Position numbers and translations under genes: made by a program. Under the pieces are notes generated by a model. That model was not told the origin of the DNA and did not search any database. It worked only from the letters and a program-made list of their open reading frames with translations. From Mycolicibacter heraklionensis (GTDB lineage: Bacteria > Actinomycetota > Actinomycetes > Mycobacteriales > Mycobacteriaceae), in assembly GCF_019645815.1 (NCBI RefSeq), contig NZ_CP080997.1, positions 3,972,880 to 4,036,879 on the forward strand: a stretch of DNA of 64,000 nt, read 5' to 3'. Of this stretch, positions 35,907-44,460 are shown in pieces. How positions within the stretch are numbered: position 1 is the stretch's first letter; every line of letters starts with the position of its first letter.

Positions 35907-36155
35907 GGTCTCGTGCTGCGTGTCGTGTGCCGGGCGAATGACCTGGTGATATGCCGAGGCTCTCCGTTAGTGTCAGCTGGTTTCTGCCTCAGATCCCTGT
36001 CATTTCCACACTGAGTCTGTTTTCCATGCTGCCCGTGGACGTCTGGCCTGGTGTTGAGTTCGGTGTTTCAGATCACCTTGCAATCTGGTTGATGGCGTTG
36101 CCGTTCGATGTGGGCAGATCCTTGCTTGCCTATTTTCGGTCGAACGGAATCACTT
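35907..36155. other. intergenic, no convincing gene
   Basis: AT-richer DNA with irregular codon use. A 71-codon open frame at 35951-36166 has no family resemblance and overlaps the TetR gene end; I do not call it. Confidence 0.5.
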
Positions 36156-36821
36156 CTAGTCGATAGGTTTCAGGCGTAGGGATTGAGTCTGCGTTCGTTG
36201 GTGCGCGGCCAGGAAGTCGTCGACGATGCGGGCGCAGTCGTGTGCGGTGATGGATCGCAGGCCGGTCATTCGTGCGAACGCGAGTGGTCCGATGAGCTGG
36301 CACAGCGCAAGATCCGGGTCCAGGCCGTCGAACTCAGCAGCGGCCTCAATGTCTTGCAGGATGGCGTCGAAGGGCTGCCGGTATTGGTTGATGACCCGCG
36401 CTCGCAGCGCCTGCGGGGCATGTTCGGTGCTGGCGTGATCGATTGTGGTCGGGCCCAGGGCGAGCCAGGCCAACATGGTGATGTGGGCTGGGGCGTCGGC
36501 GAACAGCGCGGCCTGCCGGGTGAGCAGTTCGATGAGCCGTTCGCGCAGTGTCCCACTGGCCGGCGCGGGCGGGGTCACTTGAGGTAAGAGTCGCTCGAAG
36601 GTGGCCGCGAGCAACTGCGATGAGCTGCCGAAATGGCGGTAGAGGGTGGTGCGGGCCACCTTGGAAGCTTTGGTGACTGCCTCGATGGTGACGGCTTCGA
36701 TGCCACCGCTGCTGAGCAGCGCGGTCGCGGCGTCGAGCAAGCGGTTGCGCGACCGGGTCCGGCGGGGGTCGATATCGTCGTCATCAGGGGCCGGCGGTAC
36801 CTGCTCGCTGCTCACACCCAC
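36156..36821 (-). CDS. TetR-family transcriptional repressor
   Basis: A 221-residue TetR regulator. After a disordered acidic N-terminus, the HTH spans residues ~23-68 (LLDAATALLSSGGIEAVTIE, SKVARTTLYRHFGSSSQLLA). The C-terminal ligand domain is all-helical. It is divergent from a thioesterase gene, and a shared inverted-repeat motif lies both in that intergenic region and before the DUF6188/MmpL genes. This suggests it represses the whole 36930-41147 unit and itself. The ligand is unknown; TetR control of an MmpL exporter often responds to lipids or drugs. Confidence 0.9.
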   Translation of the reverse strand: MGVSSEQVPPAPDDDDIDPRRTRSRNRLLDAATALLSSGGIEAVTIEAVTKASKVARTTLYRHFGSSSQLLAATFERLLPQVTPPAPASGTLRERLIELLTRQAALFADAPAHITMLAWLALGPTTIDHASTEHAPQALRARVINQYRQPFDAILQDIEAAAEFDGLDPDLALCQLIGPLAFARMTGLRSITAHDCARIVDDFLAAHQRTQTQSLRLKPID

Positions 36822-36890
36822 TCACCTCGCTGCATTCCAGATTCCCGACCAATTGTGCGCGCCCCCGCGCGTAGCGCGTACCGTACCAAC

Positions 36891-36907
36891 AGTAGCGCAG
36901 CGAAACT
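36891..36907. promoter_or_regulatory. TetR operator candidate (site 1)
   Basis: AGTAGCGCAGCGAAACT, a degenerate copy of the perfect palindrome at 37503. It lies 23 bases before the thioesterase start, between the divergent genes. Confidence 0.6.
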
Positions 36908-36929
36908 ATGTGTACCGAAGGTGTCGTTG

Positions 36930-37478
36930 ATGGCTGATCACTTACCGCATCAAGACGTCGCGTCCGGCCGCACGGACGCGGCACGGCCCGAGTTGCTGCC
37001 CGCACATACCCCAACGTGTATGGGTTGCGGGCCGCAGAATCCGCACGGTCTGCAGCTGGTGGCTTACCGCAGCGGCGACACGGTGTACGCGGACGTGACC
37101 TTCGACGAACGCCACATCGGGGCGCCCGGTCTGGCGCACGGCGGGGCGATCGCCGCCGCCTGCGACGACGTACTGGGGTTCGCGCTGTGGATTGCCGGCG
37201 CGCCCGCTGTGACACGCAGCCTGACCGTCGAGTATCTCCAGCCGGTCGTGCTGCATCGATCCCACCGCATCACCGCGCGCATCGCCTCCCGGGAAGGCCG
37301 CGTGCTGGACATCGGCGCGACCGGCACCGACCCCGAGGGGCTCACCCGATTCACCGCAAGAGCGGTGTTTGTCGTGGTCGCCGTCGATCACTTCGCCGCC
37401 TATGGAGATGTAGCCGCGTTCGAACATCTTCTTCGGCTGCTCGGGGACACCGGGGCGCCGAGCGATCCGGGGTCCTGA
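36930..37478 (+). CDS. PaaI-type hotdog thioesterase
   Basis: A 182-residue single-domain hotdog protein. GCGPQNPHGLQL (near residue 32) and LAHGGAIAAACDDVLGFAL (near 70) are the motifs of PaaI-type acyl-CoA thioesterases, the His-Gly-Gly and following Asp forming the active site. ATG 36930 is chosen, since the upstream frame would run into the operator. It is transcribed away from the TetR gene and towards the DUF6188/MmpL genes, so an acyl chain released or tested here may be linked to the lipid exported by the MmpL protein. That link is inference. Confidence 0.85.
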   Translation: MADHLPHQDVASGRTDAARPELLPAHTPTCMGCGPQNPHGLQLVAYRSGDTVYADVTFDERHIGAPGLAHGGAIAAACDDVLGFALWIAGAPAVTRSLTVEYLQPVVLHRSHRITARIASREGRVLDIGATGTDPEGLTRFTARAVFVVVAVDHFAAYGDVAAFEHLLRLLGDTGAPSDPGS

Positions 37479-37502
37479 CCCGAAGCCCATAACGATATTG
37501 TT

Positions 37503-37519
37503 AGTAGCGCAGCGCTACT
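37503..37519. promoter_or_regulatory. TetR operator candidate (site 2), perfect palindrome
   Basis: AGTAGCGC (37503-37510), A, GCGCTACT (37512-37519): a perfect 8-bp inverted repeat, 50 bases before the DUF6188 gene. Its left half is identical to site 1. Confidence 0.7.
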
Positions 37520-37568
37520 TGTCGTACCATTTCAGTGCAGACCGGTTGGGCGTCGACGGAGGTGCGTG

Positions 37569-38003
37569 ATGTACGCCACGTGGATCGAAGGTTGCACCGT
37601 GCAGCGGATGTCGTTGCAGGGTGATCTGGTGTTGAGCTTCGATGACGCCAACGAGGTGGTCATCAGTTGCCTGCTGTGGCTTGCGCTGCCCGCTAGCGGT
37701 GAGTTTCCGGCCGAGGAAGTGCTCATCGATCCGCGTGAGGTCGCCGCCCACCAACGTCCGCTACTGGATCTGGCGGGTGCCGTGTGCACGAAGGCATGCC
37801 ACGACGATTCCGGTCGGCTGCACCTGAGCTTCTCCAACGGCCTGCGTATCGAAGTCAGTGCCCATGAGCGCGCCACCGCCTGGGAGCTCTACGGCAAACA
37901 CCACGGTTACATGGCGTGCCTGCCGCACGGCAGGGTCAAGGTGGTCCGTCATGACATCCCCGACGACGAGGACGACGATTCCGGTGCAACGACCCCCAAC
38001 TAA
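37569..38003 (+). CDS. DUF6188-like protein
   Basis: A 144-residue cytosolic protein starting at ATG 37569 after GGAGGTG. It shows the pattern I associate with DUF6188: an N-terminal IEGCTVQRMSLQGDLVLSF beta unit and a C-terminal HERATAWELYGKHHGYMACL. Function unknown. It is the first gene after the perfect operator palindrome and directly precedes the MmpL gene, so the two are probably co-transcribed. Confidence 0.7.
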   Translation: MYATWIEGCTVQRMSLQGDLVLSFDDANEVVISCLLWLALPASGEFPAEEVLIDPREVAAHQRPLLDLAGAVCTKACHDDSGRLHLSFSNGLRIEVSAHERATAWELYGKHHGYMACLPHGRVKVVRHDIPDDEDDDSGATTPN

Positions 38004-38054
38004 GGATCGTCGTCGTCGACGGCCAGGCCCTTGTGGCCAGTGCCAGCAACTTGT

Positions 38055-41000
38055 ATGGGCGCAGGCACGGTGAGTGTCGACAACCCCGGCGGTGCGGGCA
38101 CAGTAACCATGCCCCGCCGGCCCCGCAACGGCGTGGCCGATCCGGGCGAATCCAGTGAGTACAGCAGCCGGCTAGCGGCACTGGCCGGGTTCACGGTGCG
38201 CCATAAAGCACTGGTCATCGGCGGCTGGATCGCCGTCGCCATGCTGCTGGCGCTGGTGTTCCCGCAGCTGGAAACCGTGGTCCGGCAGCAGTCGGTGAAC
38301 CTGATTCCCCGCGACGCGACGTCGTTTCAGACCGTGGACCGGATGAGCGCGGCCTTCGGGGAACAGGGCTCCAAAACGATGCTGGTCGTGGCGATGGAAG
38401 ACCCCGACGGCTTCACCGCGCCGGTGCGCAACCGCTATGAGCAGTTGGTGGTGCAGCTGCGCGCCGATAGCGACCATGTCTTGCTGGTTCAAGATCTGCT
38501 CGCCGACCCGGTCACTGCGGCGCATGCGACCAGCTCGGACGGCAAAGCCTGGTATCTGCCGGTGGGTGTGGCCGGCACCCTGGGTGACCCCAAGGCTGCC
38601 GAATCCGTCCAAGCCGTGCGCGACATCGCCGCCGGCGTATTCGCCGGTTCACCGACGATCGTGCACGTGACGGGCCCGGCGGCAACCTTCAACGACCAGA
38701 TCGCCGCCGCCGAACACGACCTGCTGCTGATCTCGATCGCCACCGCCGCGCTGATCGCACTAATCCTGCTGATCGTCTACCGGTCGGTGTTCACCGCCTT
38801 GCTGCCCCTGCTGGTGATCGGGGTCAGCCTGGCCGTCGGCCGTGGTGTGCTGTCTGCCCTCGGCGAAAGCGGCATGCCCGTCTCGCAGTTCACCGTGGCG
38901 TTCATGACGGTGATCCTGCTCGGCGCGGGCACCGACTACACGGTGTTTTTGATCAGCCGGTACCACGAACAGCGCCGCGCACACGTACCCGCCGATCAGG
39001 CCGTCATTCATGCCACCGCCAGCATCGGGCGCGTCATCCTGGCCTCGGCGGCCACCGTTGCGCTGGCCTTTTTTGCCATGGTCTTCGCCCGCCTCAGCGT
39101 TTTCGCTGGGCTCGGTCCGGCCTGCGCGGTCGCCGTGCTGGTCGGATTCCTGGCCACTGTCACCTTGCTGCCGCCGGTGCTGGCGCTGGCCGCCCGCCGT
39201 GGAATCGGCGAGCCGAAATCCGATCGAACCCGCCGCTACTGGAACAGTGTGGCTGTCGCGGTGGTCCGCCGGCCGGTGCCGCTGTTGGCCGCGAGCCTAG
39301 TCATCCTCGTGGCCCTCGCGGCGGTCGCGACCACGATGAAGATCAGCTACGACGACCGCAAAGGCCAGCCCGCCACCACTGCCAGCAACCAGGGTTACCA
39401 ACTGCTGGATCGCCACTTCCCCAAAGACGTCGTCATCACCGAATTTCTCGTCGTGGAAAACCCCGACGATATGCGCACCAGCAAAGGGCTGGCCGACCTC
39501 GACGAGATGGCCTCCCGAGTCGCCCAAGTACCCGGGGTCACCAAAGTCGTCGGCATAACCCGCCCTACCGGCACCCGCCTCGAACAAGCCCAACTGTCCT
39601 GGCAGAACAGGCAGATCGGCGACAAGATGGCCGACGCCGTGTCCGACGGCGACGCCCGAAAAGGCGACCTCGCCCAACTCACCGACGGCGCCGATCAACT
39701 CGCCGGTGGCCTGGCCCAGCTCGATGCCGCCCTGCACGCCATCTTGACCCCGCTGTCGGGCGTACTGGCCCGCGCCCAATCCGGTGACACCCTGCTGTGG
39801 TCATCTCGACCGTTGCTGCAAGAACTTTCGGCCACCGCACCCACCATCGACCAAGCCATCCAGTCCGGCCCCGGACTACGGACACGGGCGGGTCAAGCCG
39901 AAACCGCCCTCGCCGTGCTGGCCCCTCTCGTCGATGGCCTCAACAGTTCGGGATGGTGTGCCACCACGCCGCAATGCGCGCAAATCCGTGACCAGGTCCA
40001 GATCCTGGTGAGCTTGCGCGATAACGGATTCTTCACCGAAGTCGCCACCCTCGGCGACCGCTACAACCCCGACACCGACGCCACCATTGCCGGCACCCTC
40101 TCCGACATCCAAACCGCCGCCGCAGCGCTCGACAGGGCCTTCGGAGCCCCAGGGGCTCCTGCGGATGATCCGGCCGGCACCATCGGACGGCTTCAAGGCG
40201 GCATCAGCCAACTCGCCGCCGGGGCGCAGGCGCTGGCCGCCGGTGTGCACGCCCTAGCCGACAGCAACATCGAAATGCTGGCTCGGATGGGCCAGGTCGC
40301 CGCCCAACTGCAGAACTCGGCCCGCGCCAGCGCCGACTCCGACGCGGCGAGCGGTTTCTACCTGCCCAGCAGCGCCTTCGACAATCGTCAATTCACCGAC
40401 GTCGCCAAACAGTTCATCTCACCCGATGGCAAAACCGCCCGCTTTGTCGTCGAATCCAACTACGACCCCTACAGCGCGCAAGCGATCACACTCGCCCACC
40501 AGATCGTCGAAACCGCCGACGCCGCCCGCCCGAACACCACCCTGGCCAACGCCACTATCGCCGTTGCCGGGTTTCCCGCCGTCAACTCCGACATCCAGCG
40601 GCTGCTGTCGGCTGACTTCACTCAAATGGCCATCAGCACCCTGGTCATCGTCGGACTCATCCTCGTCCTGCTTTTGCGCGCCCTGCTCGCCCCGCTGTAC
40701 CTGCTGGGGACGGTCGTGCTGAACTACCTCGCCTCATTGGGCATCGGCGTCCTGGTCTTCCAATGGGGACTCGGCTACGAAATCGCGTGGCCCGTGCCGT
40801 TGCTGGCGTTCATCATCCTGGTAGCCGTCGGCGCCGACTACAACATGCTGCTCGTCTCACGGTTGCGGGAGGAATCCAGACACAACATTCGCGTCGGGGT
40901 ACTGCGCACCGTCGCCCGCACCGGTTCGGTCATCACCTCGGCCGGAATCATCTTCGCCGCCAGCATGTTCGGACTGATGTTCGGGTCCATCGCGATCATG

Positions 41001-41147
41001 ATCCAAGTCGGCCTCGTCATCGGCTGCGGGCTCCTGCTCGACACATTCCTCGTTCGCACCCTCACCGTCCCCGCCATCGCCACACTCCTCGGCGAAGCCA
41101 GCTGGTGGCCCCAACACAACCGACGATCAACAACCACACACCGATAA
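38055..41147 (+). CDS. MmpL/RND-family transporter
   Basis: A 1030-residue MmpL-type membrane protein (RND superfamily, MMPL domains). A first membrane helix near residue 45 (ALVIGGWIAVAMLLALVFPQ) is followed by a large extracytoplasmic loop, a bundle of helices from ~215 to 375 with GAGTDYTVFLISRYHE, a second loop (~410-840) rich in Ala/Gln coiled stretches, and a second bundle with VGADYNMLLVSRLREE. The paired D-Y motifs in the two bundles are the proton-relay positions of MmpL proteins. It exports lipids or drugs from the inner membrane. No mmpS gene is adjacent. The start is uncertain: ATG 38055, GTG 38070, ATG 38109 and TTG 38031 are all possible. Confidence 0.92.
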   Translation: MGAGTVSVDNPGGAGTVTMPRRPRNGVADPGESSEYSSRLAALAGFTVRHKALVIGGWIAVAMLLALVFPQLETVVRQQSVNLIPRDATSFQTVDRMSAAFGEQGSKTMLVVAMEDPDGFTAPVRNRYEQLVVQLRADSDHVLLVQDLLADPVTAAHATSSDGKAWYLPVGVAGTLGDPKAAESVQAVRDIAAGVFAGSPTIVHVTGPAATFNDQIAAAEHDLLLISIATAALIALILLIVYRSVFTALLPLLVIGVSLAVGRGVLSALGESGMPVSQFTVAFMTVILLGAGTDYTVFLISRYHEQRRAHVPADQAVIHATASIGRVILASAATVALAFFAMVFARLSVFAGLGPACAVAVLVGFLATVTLLPPVLALAARRGIGEPKSDRTRRYWNSVAVAVVRRPVPLLAASLVILVALAAVATTMKISYDDRKGQPATTASNQGYQLLDRHFPKDVVITEFLVVENPDDMRTSKGLADLDEMASRVAQVPGVTKVVGITRPTGTRLEQAQLSWQNRQIGDKMADAVSDGDARKGDLAQLTDGADQLAGGLAQLDAALHAILTPLSGVLARAQSGDTLLWSSRPLLQELSATAPTIDQAIQSGPGLRTRAGQAETALAVLAPLVDGLNSSGWCATTPQCAQIRDQVQILVSLRDNGFFTEVATLGDRYNPDTDATIAGTLSDIQTAAAALDRAFGAPGAPADDPAGTIGRLQGGISQLAAGAQALAAGVHALADSNIEMLARMGQVAAQLQNSARASADSDAASGFYLPSSAFDNRQFTDVAKQFISPDGKTARFVVESNYDPYSAQAITLAHQIVETADAARPNTTLANATIAVAGFPAVNSDIQRLLSADFTQMAISTLVIVGLILVLLLRALLAPLYLLGTVVLNYLASLGIGVLVFQWGLGYEIAWPVPLLAFIILVAVGADYNMLLVSRLREESRHNIRVGVLRTVARTGSVITSAGIIFAASMFGLMFGSIAIMIQVGLVIGCGLLLDTFLVRTLTVPAIATLLGEASWWPQHNRRSTTTHR

Positions 41148-41260
41148 CTCCACAACCAGCTGGGACAGGCGGACATCACGCCGGGCTTCAGCGAGCCGCC
41201 GCTCACGCCATCAGTGCAACCAACATTCGTCCCCCACACATGCATCTACATGACATGACA

Positions 41261-41290
41261 CCACCGCTGAGAAAATGACATCAGCGGTGG
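41261..41290 (+). terminator. hairpin downstream of MmpL gene
   Basis: Perfect 10-bp stem, CCACCGCTGA (41261-41270) with TCAGCGGTGG (41281-41290), and a 10-nt A-rich loop, about 115 bases after the stop codon. Confidence 0.6.
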
Positions 41291-41356
41291 GCCCAACACG
41301 ACCTTCCAGCGCCCTTGGGAGATTCCTGATCCGACATGAACTCGCCCTAGTCGAAC

Positions 41357-41482
41357 CGTCTCGATTCTTTAGTTCCGAGACGCCCCCACGGACCGATCCC
41401 TCCCACCGCGTATTCACAGGTGAAAATTCTCGAAAGTTGTCTCGTATCAGAACAGTGACTGACGGACTTTCGAGATACGATA
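41357..41482. promoter_or_regulatory. res-like site array upstream of resolvase
   Basis: Subsite I (41357-41382) has perfect 7-bp arms, CGTCTCG and CGAGACG, around 12 bases. A second block (41429-41480) has TCTCGAAAGT inverted to ACTTTCGAGA, and TCGTATC inverted to GATACGA. Multiple inverted dimer sites before a small serine recombinase are the usual res/promoter arrangement. Confidence 0.6.
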
Positions 41483-42082
41483 ATGGGCATGACCGTCGTA
41501 ACCGCCCAGACCACCGGCCAGCTGTTGGGCTACGCCCGGGTGTCCACCGGGCACCAGTCCCTGGATGCCCAGGCTGACGCGCTCACCGCCGCCGGTGTCG
41601 ATGCAGACCGCGTCTACAGCGACAAGCTAACCGGCACGTCGACCAAGGAGCAGCGCACCGGCCTGGCCGGACTGCTGAACTACGCCCGGCCCGGTGACAC
41701 AATCGTGGTCGTCGGGATCGACCGGCTGGGCCGCAGCGCCGCCGAGGTCATGTTGACCATCAAGGACCTTCTGGACAGTGAGGTGGTCATCCGGTCGCTG
41801 CGCGAAGGGGTGGACAGCTCCACTCCCACAGGCAGGGCTGTCCTGGGCATCATGGCCAGCCTCGCCGAGCTGGAGCTGGAGCTGGGTCGAGAGCGTCGAG
41901 ATGCGGCTAAGGCTGCGCGCAAGGCCCGCAACTTACCCATCGGACGGCCTCGGGCGCTGTCCCCCGACCAGATCGCGCTGGCCGAGCGGATGCGTGCCGC
42001 AGGCGAGCCGGTGCCCGAGATCGCCAAAACCCTCGGTGTCAGCCGCCCCACGATGTACCGACTGCTGGCCGAAAAGGGCTAA
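41483..42082 (+). CDS. small serine recombinase (resolvase/invertase)
   Basis: A 199-residue resolvase-type recombinase. The catalytic serine is in YARVSTGHQSLDAQ (near residue 20), with the Arg motifs in VVVGIDRLGRSAAEV (near 78) and the E-helix start MASLAELELELGRERR. A C-terminal HTH (PEIAKTLGVSRPTMYRLLAE) binds DNA. ATG 41483 or 41489 may be used. It recognises sites such as those at 41357-41482. It could resolve cointegrates of a transposon now embedded in the element; related motifs occur 10 kb away at 31319-31392. Confidence 0.92.
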   Translation: MGMTVVTAQTTGQLLGYARVSTGHQSLDAQADALTAAGVDADRVYSDKLTGTSTKEQRTGLAGLLNYARPGDTIVVVGIDRLGRSAAEVMLTIKDLLDSEVVIRSLREGVDSSTPTGRAVLGIMASLAELELELGRERRDAAKAARKARNLPIGRPRALSPDQIALAERMRAAGEPVPEIAKTLGVSRPTMYRLLAEKG

Positions 42083-42137
42083 CTTGCCCCTGCCAGGCAC
42101 TGAGGACCCCGCAACGGTCTGCAGCTACCGGGCCACC

Positions 42138-42920
42138 TCAGGCGCGGGTGTCATCTAGGTCATCGACCGTTGCTGGGATTGCCGGTTCGCCAGTCGGGTC
42201 TAGCCGAACACGCGCCAGGTAGTTGCCACCAGGTCCGGGCGCGCCTGCAGTCGCAGGTCTCAGCGCAGCTAGATCGAGAAGGTTCGGTATCCCTTCCACC
42301 TCGCCCCAGGCCCATCCGCAAGCCGCGTCAGGGTGCAGTGCCATCGCCCGCCGGATATCTTCGATATGCCGTTGGTGTTCCGCAGTCACGGTGAAGGCAT
42401 CGGCGACTATCCACACACGCAGGCCCGAGCTGAGTGTCATTCGGCCTACGTCCCCGATGACGTTGTTGATCGCCAATCCAGCATCAGGTTCCCCGAGGAG
42501 TACGTAGAACCGGAGATGCTCCGGCGGTGTCGGGGCCGGAAACCATAGAATCGGGCCGCCATCACTTGGGCGACGCTCATTGAACGGGGCCGTGAAAGTG
42601 ATGGCGGGAGTTAGGATTGCCGCCGCAAGTCTCCAGCCCGGCCACCGGTCGGCAGGAACATCCCAACGGGCCAAAACTCGGTCGGAGCCCTCTGGCAGAT
42701 GGCGGGCGGCGGCTTGGGTCGTCAATGCCATGCGCCACCTTCTCGGGTGAAGGCTCAGCTTCATATCCTTCATCATCGAACGCGTCCCGATGTAGATGTC
42801 GTCGCTGTTTTTCGCCCCAGTCACAACCCAGGTCAGCGAACGGCGGCCATCAGGACACCCGGCTGCCCAGCGGATCGTGCCAGGACCTTCTAGGTAGATG
42901 GGGTCAGGCGGTATCAGCAC
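42138..42920 (-). CDS. unknown cytosolic protein
   Basis: A 260-residue protein of consistent mycobacterial codon use. The N-terminal part (SDDIYIGTRSMMKDMKLSLH) resembles a motif I have seen in uncharacterised actinobacterial proteins of plasmids and phage-like elements. The middle is Pro/Arg-rich and the C-terminal part alpha/beta (GLRVWIVADAFTVTAEHQRH). There is no signal peptide or membrane helix. It is convergent with the resolvase gene. Function unknown. Confidence 0.65.
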   Translation of the reverse strand: MLIPPDPIYLEGPGTIRWAAGCPDGRRSLTWVVTGAKNSDDIYIGTRSMMKDMKLSLHPRRWRMALTTQAAARHLPEGSDRVLARWDVPADRWPGWRLAAAILTPAITFTAPFNERRPSDGGPILWFPAPTPPEHLRFYVLLGEPDAGLAINNVIGDVGRMTLSSGLRVWIVADAFTVTAEHQRHIEDIRRAMALHPDAACGWAWGEVEGIPNLLDLAALRPATAGAPGPGGNYLARVRLDPTGEPAIPATVDDLDDTRA

Positions 42921-43346
42921 TCGGCCGAGTATGCCTGCAGGCGGCGACAGAATTGATCAGGTTGCGTCGTCAGACTGCGGGCCGCCGTCGGCGGGGTGGG
43001 GCAACTTCCCGGGTATCCCGAGTTCGACCCCAGGGAGCAGACTGCGTCCATAGTGCAGACCCAACGGCAGGCCTAGAACCACGCCAACCTGATCGGGAGG
43101 ATCGCCGACTTGTTGCGCGGTCCATATCAGCCAACAAGAGCGGCGACATGGCATGGCCTCCTGGGCCAAGAACTTTACGCACCTGATGGACCAGCGGACG
43201 GCCGTGCGCACCTTCGGTAGCGCACAGTGAGTTGCTGGCAGGATAATCCGAATGCCGGTCTGTCAGCACGATTCTGCGATAACCCCGCGCCTTCCAGAAC
43301 GTCACCGGCGGGCATCCCTCATCCGGCTCGTGGATCGGGTCAGCTG
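42921..43346. other. intergenic, no convincing gene
   Basis: 426 bases between the two unknown genes. An 84-codon minus-strand frame (42957-43211), with the protein-like stretch DQVGVVLGLPLGLHYGRSLL, could be a small gene or remnant, but its first third does not look like protein. No hairpin stands out. Confidence 0.4.
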
Positions 43347-44183
43347 ATGTCTGAGGTCGCCGCCGAACAGATCGAACAAAAATGGCGGGAGTACGCAGAA
43401 GCGGTCGAAGCGTTGGCGGCGCGGGTCGGGGACCCTGACGACTTTCCGGTGGAGTCAAGCAGTTCGTTGGCGGGGGACGACGCCAAGTCTCACCCGTTTG
43501 AGGTCAGCCTTGCGTTGCGTCACATCATCAATGCCTCCGTTGACCAGCTGCACGGTGTGAAGGTGGTGGTGAGGGACGCCAACTACCAGCACCTGGCGGT
43601 GAGTAACACTCTTGTCCGGGCAGCCTTGGAGAACACCGCGACTGGACTGTGGATCTTGGGCCCCAAAGCCCGACCTGAACGGATCGAGCGTGCACTGCGC
43701 TGGCATGCTAGGAACTATCACGACTTCGCGAATTATGTGACTTCTTCGGGCTCTTCGGCAGCGGACATGTTGAAACGCAATGCTGGCAATCTGGATCTGA
43801 TCGGCGATGTCGCGGAACGTTTGGGGATCAACGCGAAACGCGCCAAGTCGGGGTTTAAGGTCACCGAGCCGATTAAGGGTGGCGCGCAGTACACCGACTT
43901 GCCGGTGTACAGCGATTGGCAGATCACGTCAGGGTTCGCGCATGGGCGACCGTGGGCACATCACGGGTTCTTACACCGCGAGCAGGTCGACAGCGGCGCG
44001 GACGGTCACCCCGTCTATCGGATGACCGCACGCAAGGACATCACGCTCTACTTCGCCGTGCAGGCATTGCACCTTTTGGGCGAGCTTCTTCGGTTGCGAG
44101 ATCGACGTGCCGGTCTGGCGATGCCGCCACGGCCGGACGGACTGCCAGACCATGAACCGAAAGCGCGACAGCCACGCGGCTGA
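43347..44183 (+). CDS. unknown helical protein
   Basis: A 278-residue, mostly helical protein starting at ATG 43347 (MSEVAAEQIEQKWREYAEAV). The central part (TLVRAALENTATGLWILGPK and RALRWHARNYHDFANYV) has the layout of helical families such as DUF5677, with paired Arg/Glu and Asn/His positions that may form an active site. A later GFAHGRPWAHHGFLHREQ is His-rich. I cannot name the family with confidence. It lies beside the replication module of the element and faces the primase gene. A cargo or defence role is a guess from position. Confidence 0.65.
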   Translation: MSEVAAEQIEQKWREYAEAVEALAARVGDPDDFPVESSSSLAGDDAKSHPFEVSLALRHIINASVDQLHGVKVVVRDANYQHLAVSNTLVRAALENTATGLWILGPKARPERIERALRWHARNYHDFANYVTSSGSSAADMLKRNAGNLDLIGDVAERLGINAKRAKSGFKVTEPIKGGAQYTDLPVYSDWQITSGFAHGRPWAHHGFLHREQVDSGADGHPVYRMTARKDITLYFAVQALHLLGELLRLRDRRAGLAMPPRPDGLPDHEPKARQPRG

Positions 44184-44358
44184 TCCCCAGCGAGCCCTGG
44201 GCCACCCGGGACTTCGTTAGCTGCGTGCGGGGCTGGCCGCTGTTGCCGCGCACGGGCGCAGGGGCCGCCGTCCCCACGACGCCACGTCTTAACAGGCCCC
44301 AGAGATCAATGACGTTGTGGGAGCCAGGTATCGGACTAGCCGCCGGGTAGTTGGTATG

Positions 44359-44442
44359 CAAGGGGCGCAAGGATGAAATTGGCCGTCGCTCATACGAGGT
44401 CCAATGTAAAGGATCTCCAATTTCATCCTTGCATCCCTTGCA
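44359..44442. repeat. 25-bp inverted repeat at the 3' side of the primase gene
   Basis: Arms 44359-44383 and 44418-44442 pair at 23 of 25 positions (core GCAAGGATGAAATTGG with CCAATTTCATCCTTGC), with a 34-nt loop. It lies 18 bases past the primase stop and between convergent genes. It may be a terminator or a replication-origin stem-loop of the element. Confidence 0.75.
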
Positions 44443-44460
44443 CTTCCACCATCCCGCTGG

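Noticed and set aside
35951..36166. 71-codon plus-strand frame
   Set aside because: Irregular composition, no homology, and overlap with the TetR gene end.
42957..43458. Minus-strand frames between the two unknown genes
   Set aside because: Partly protein-like but without a convincing start or family; noted in the intergenic entry only.
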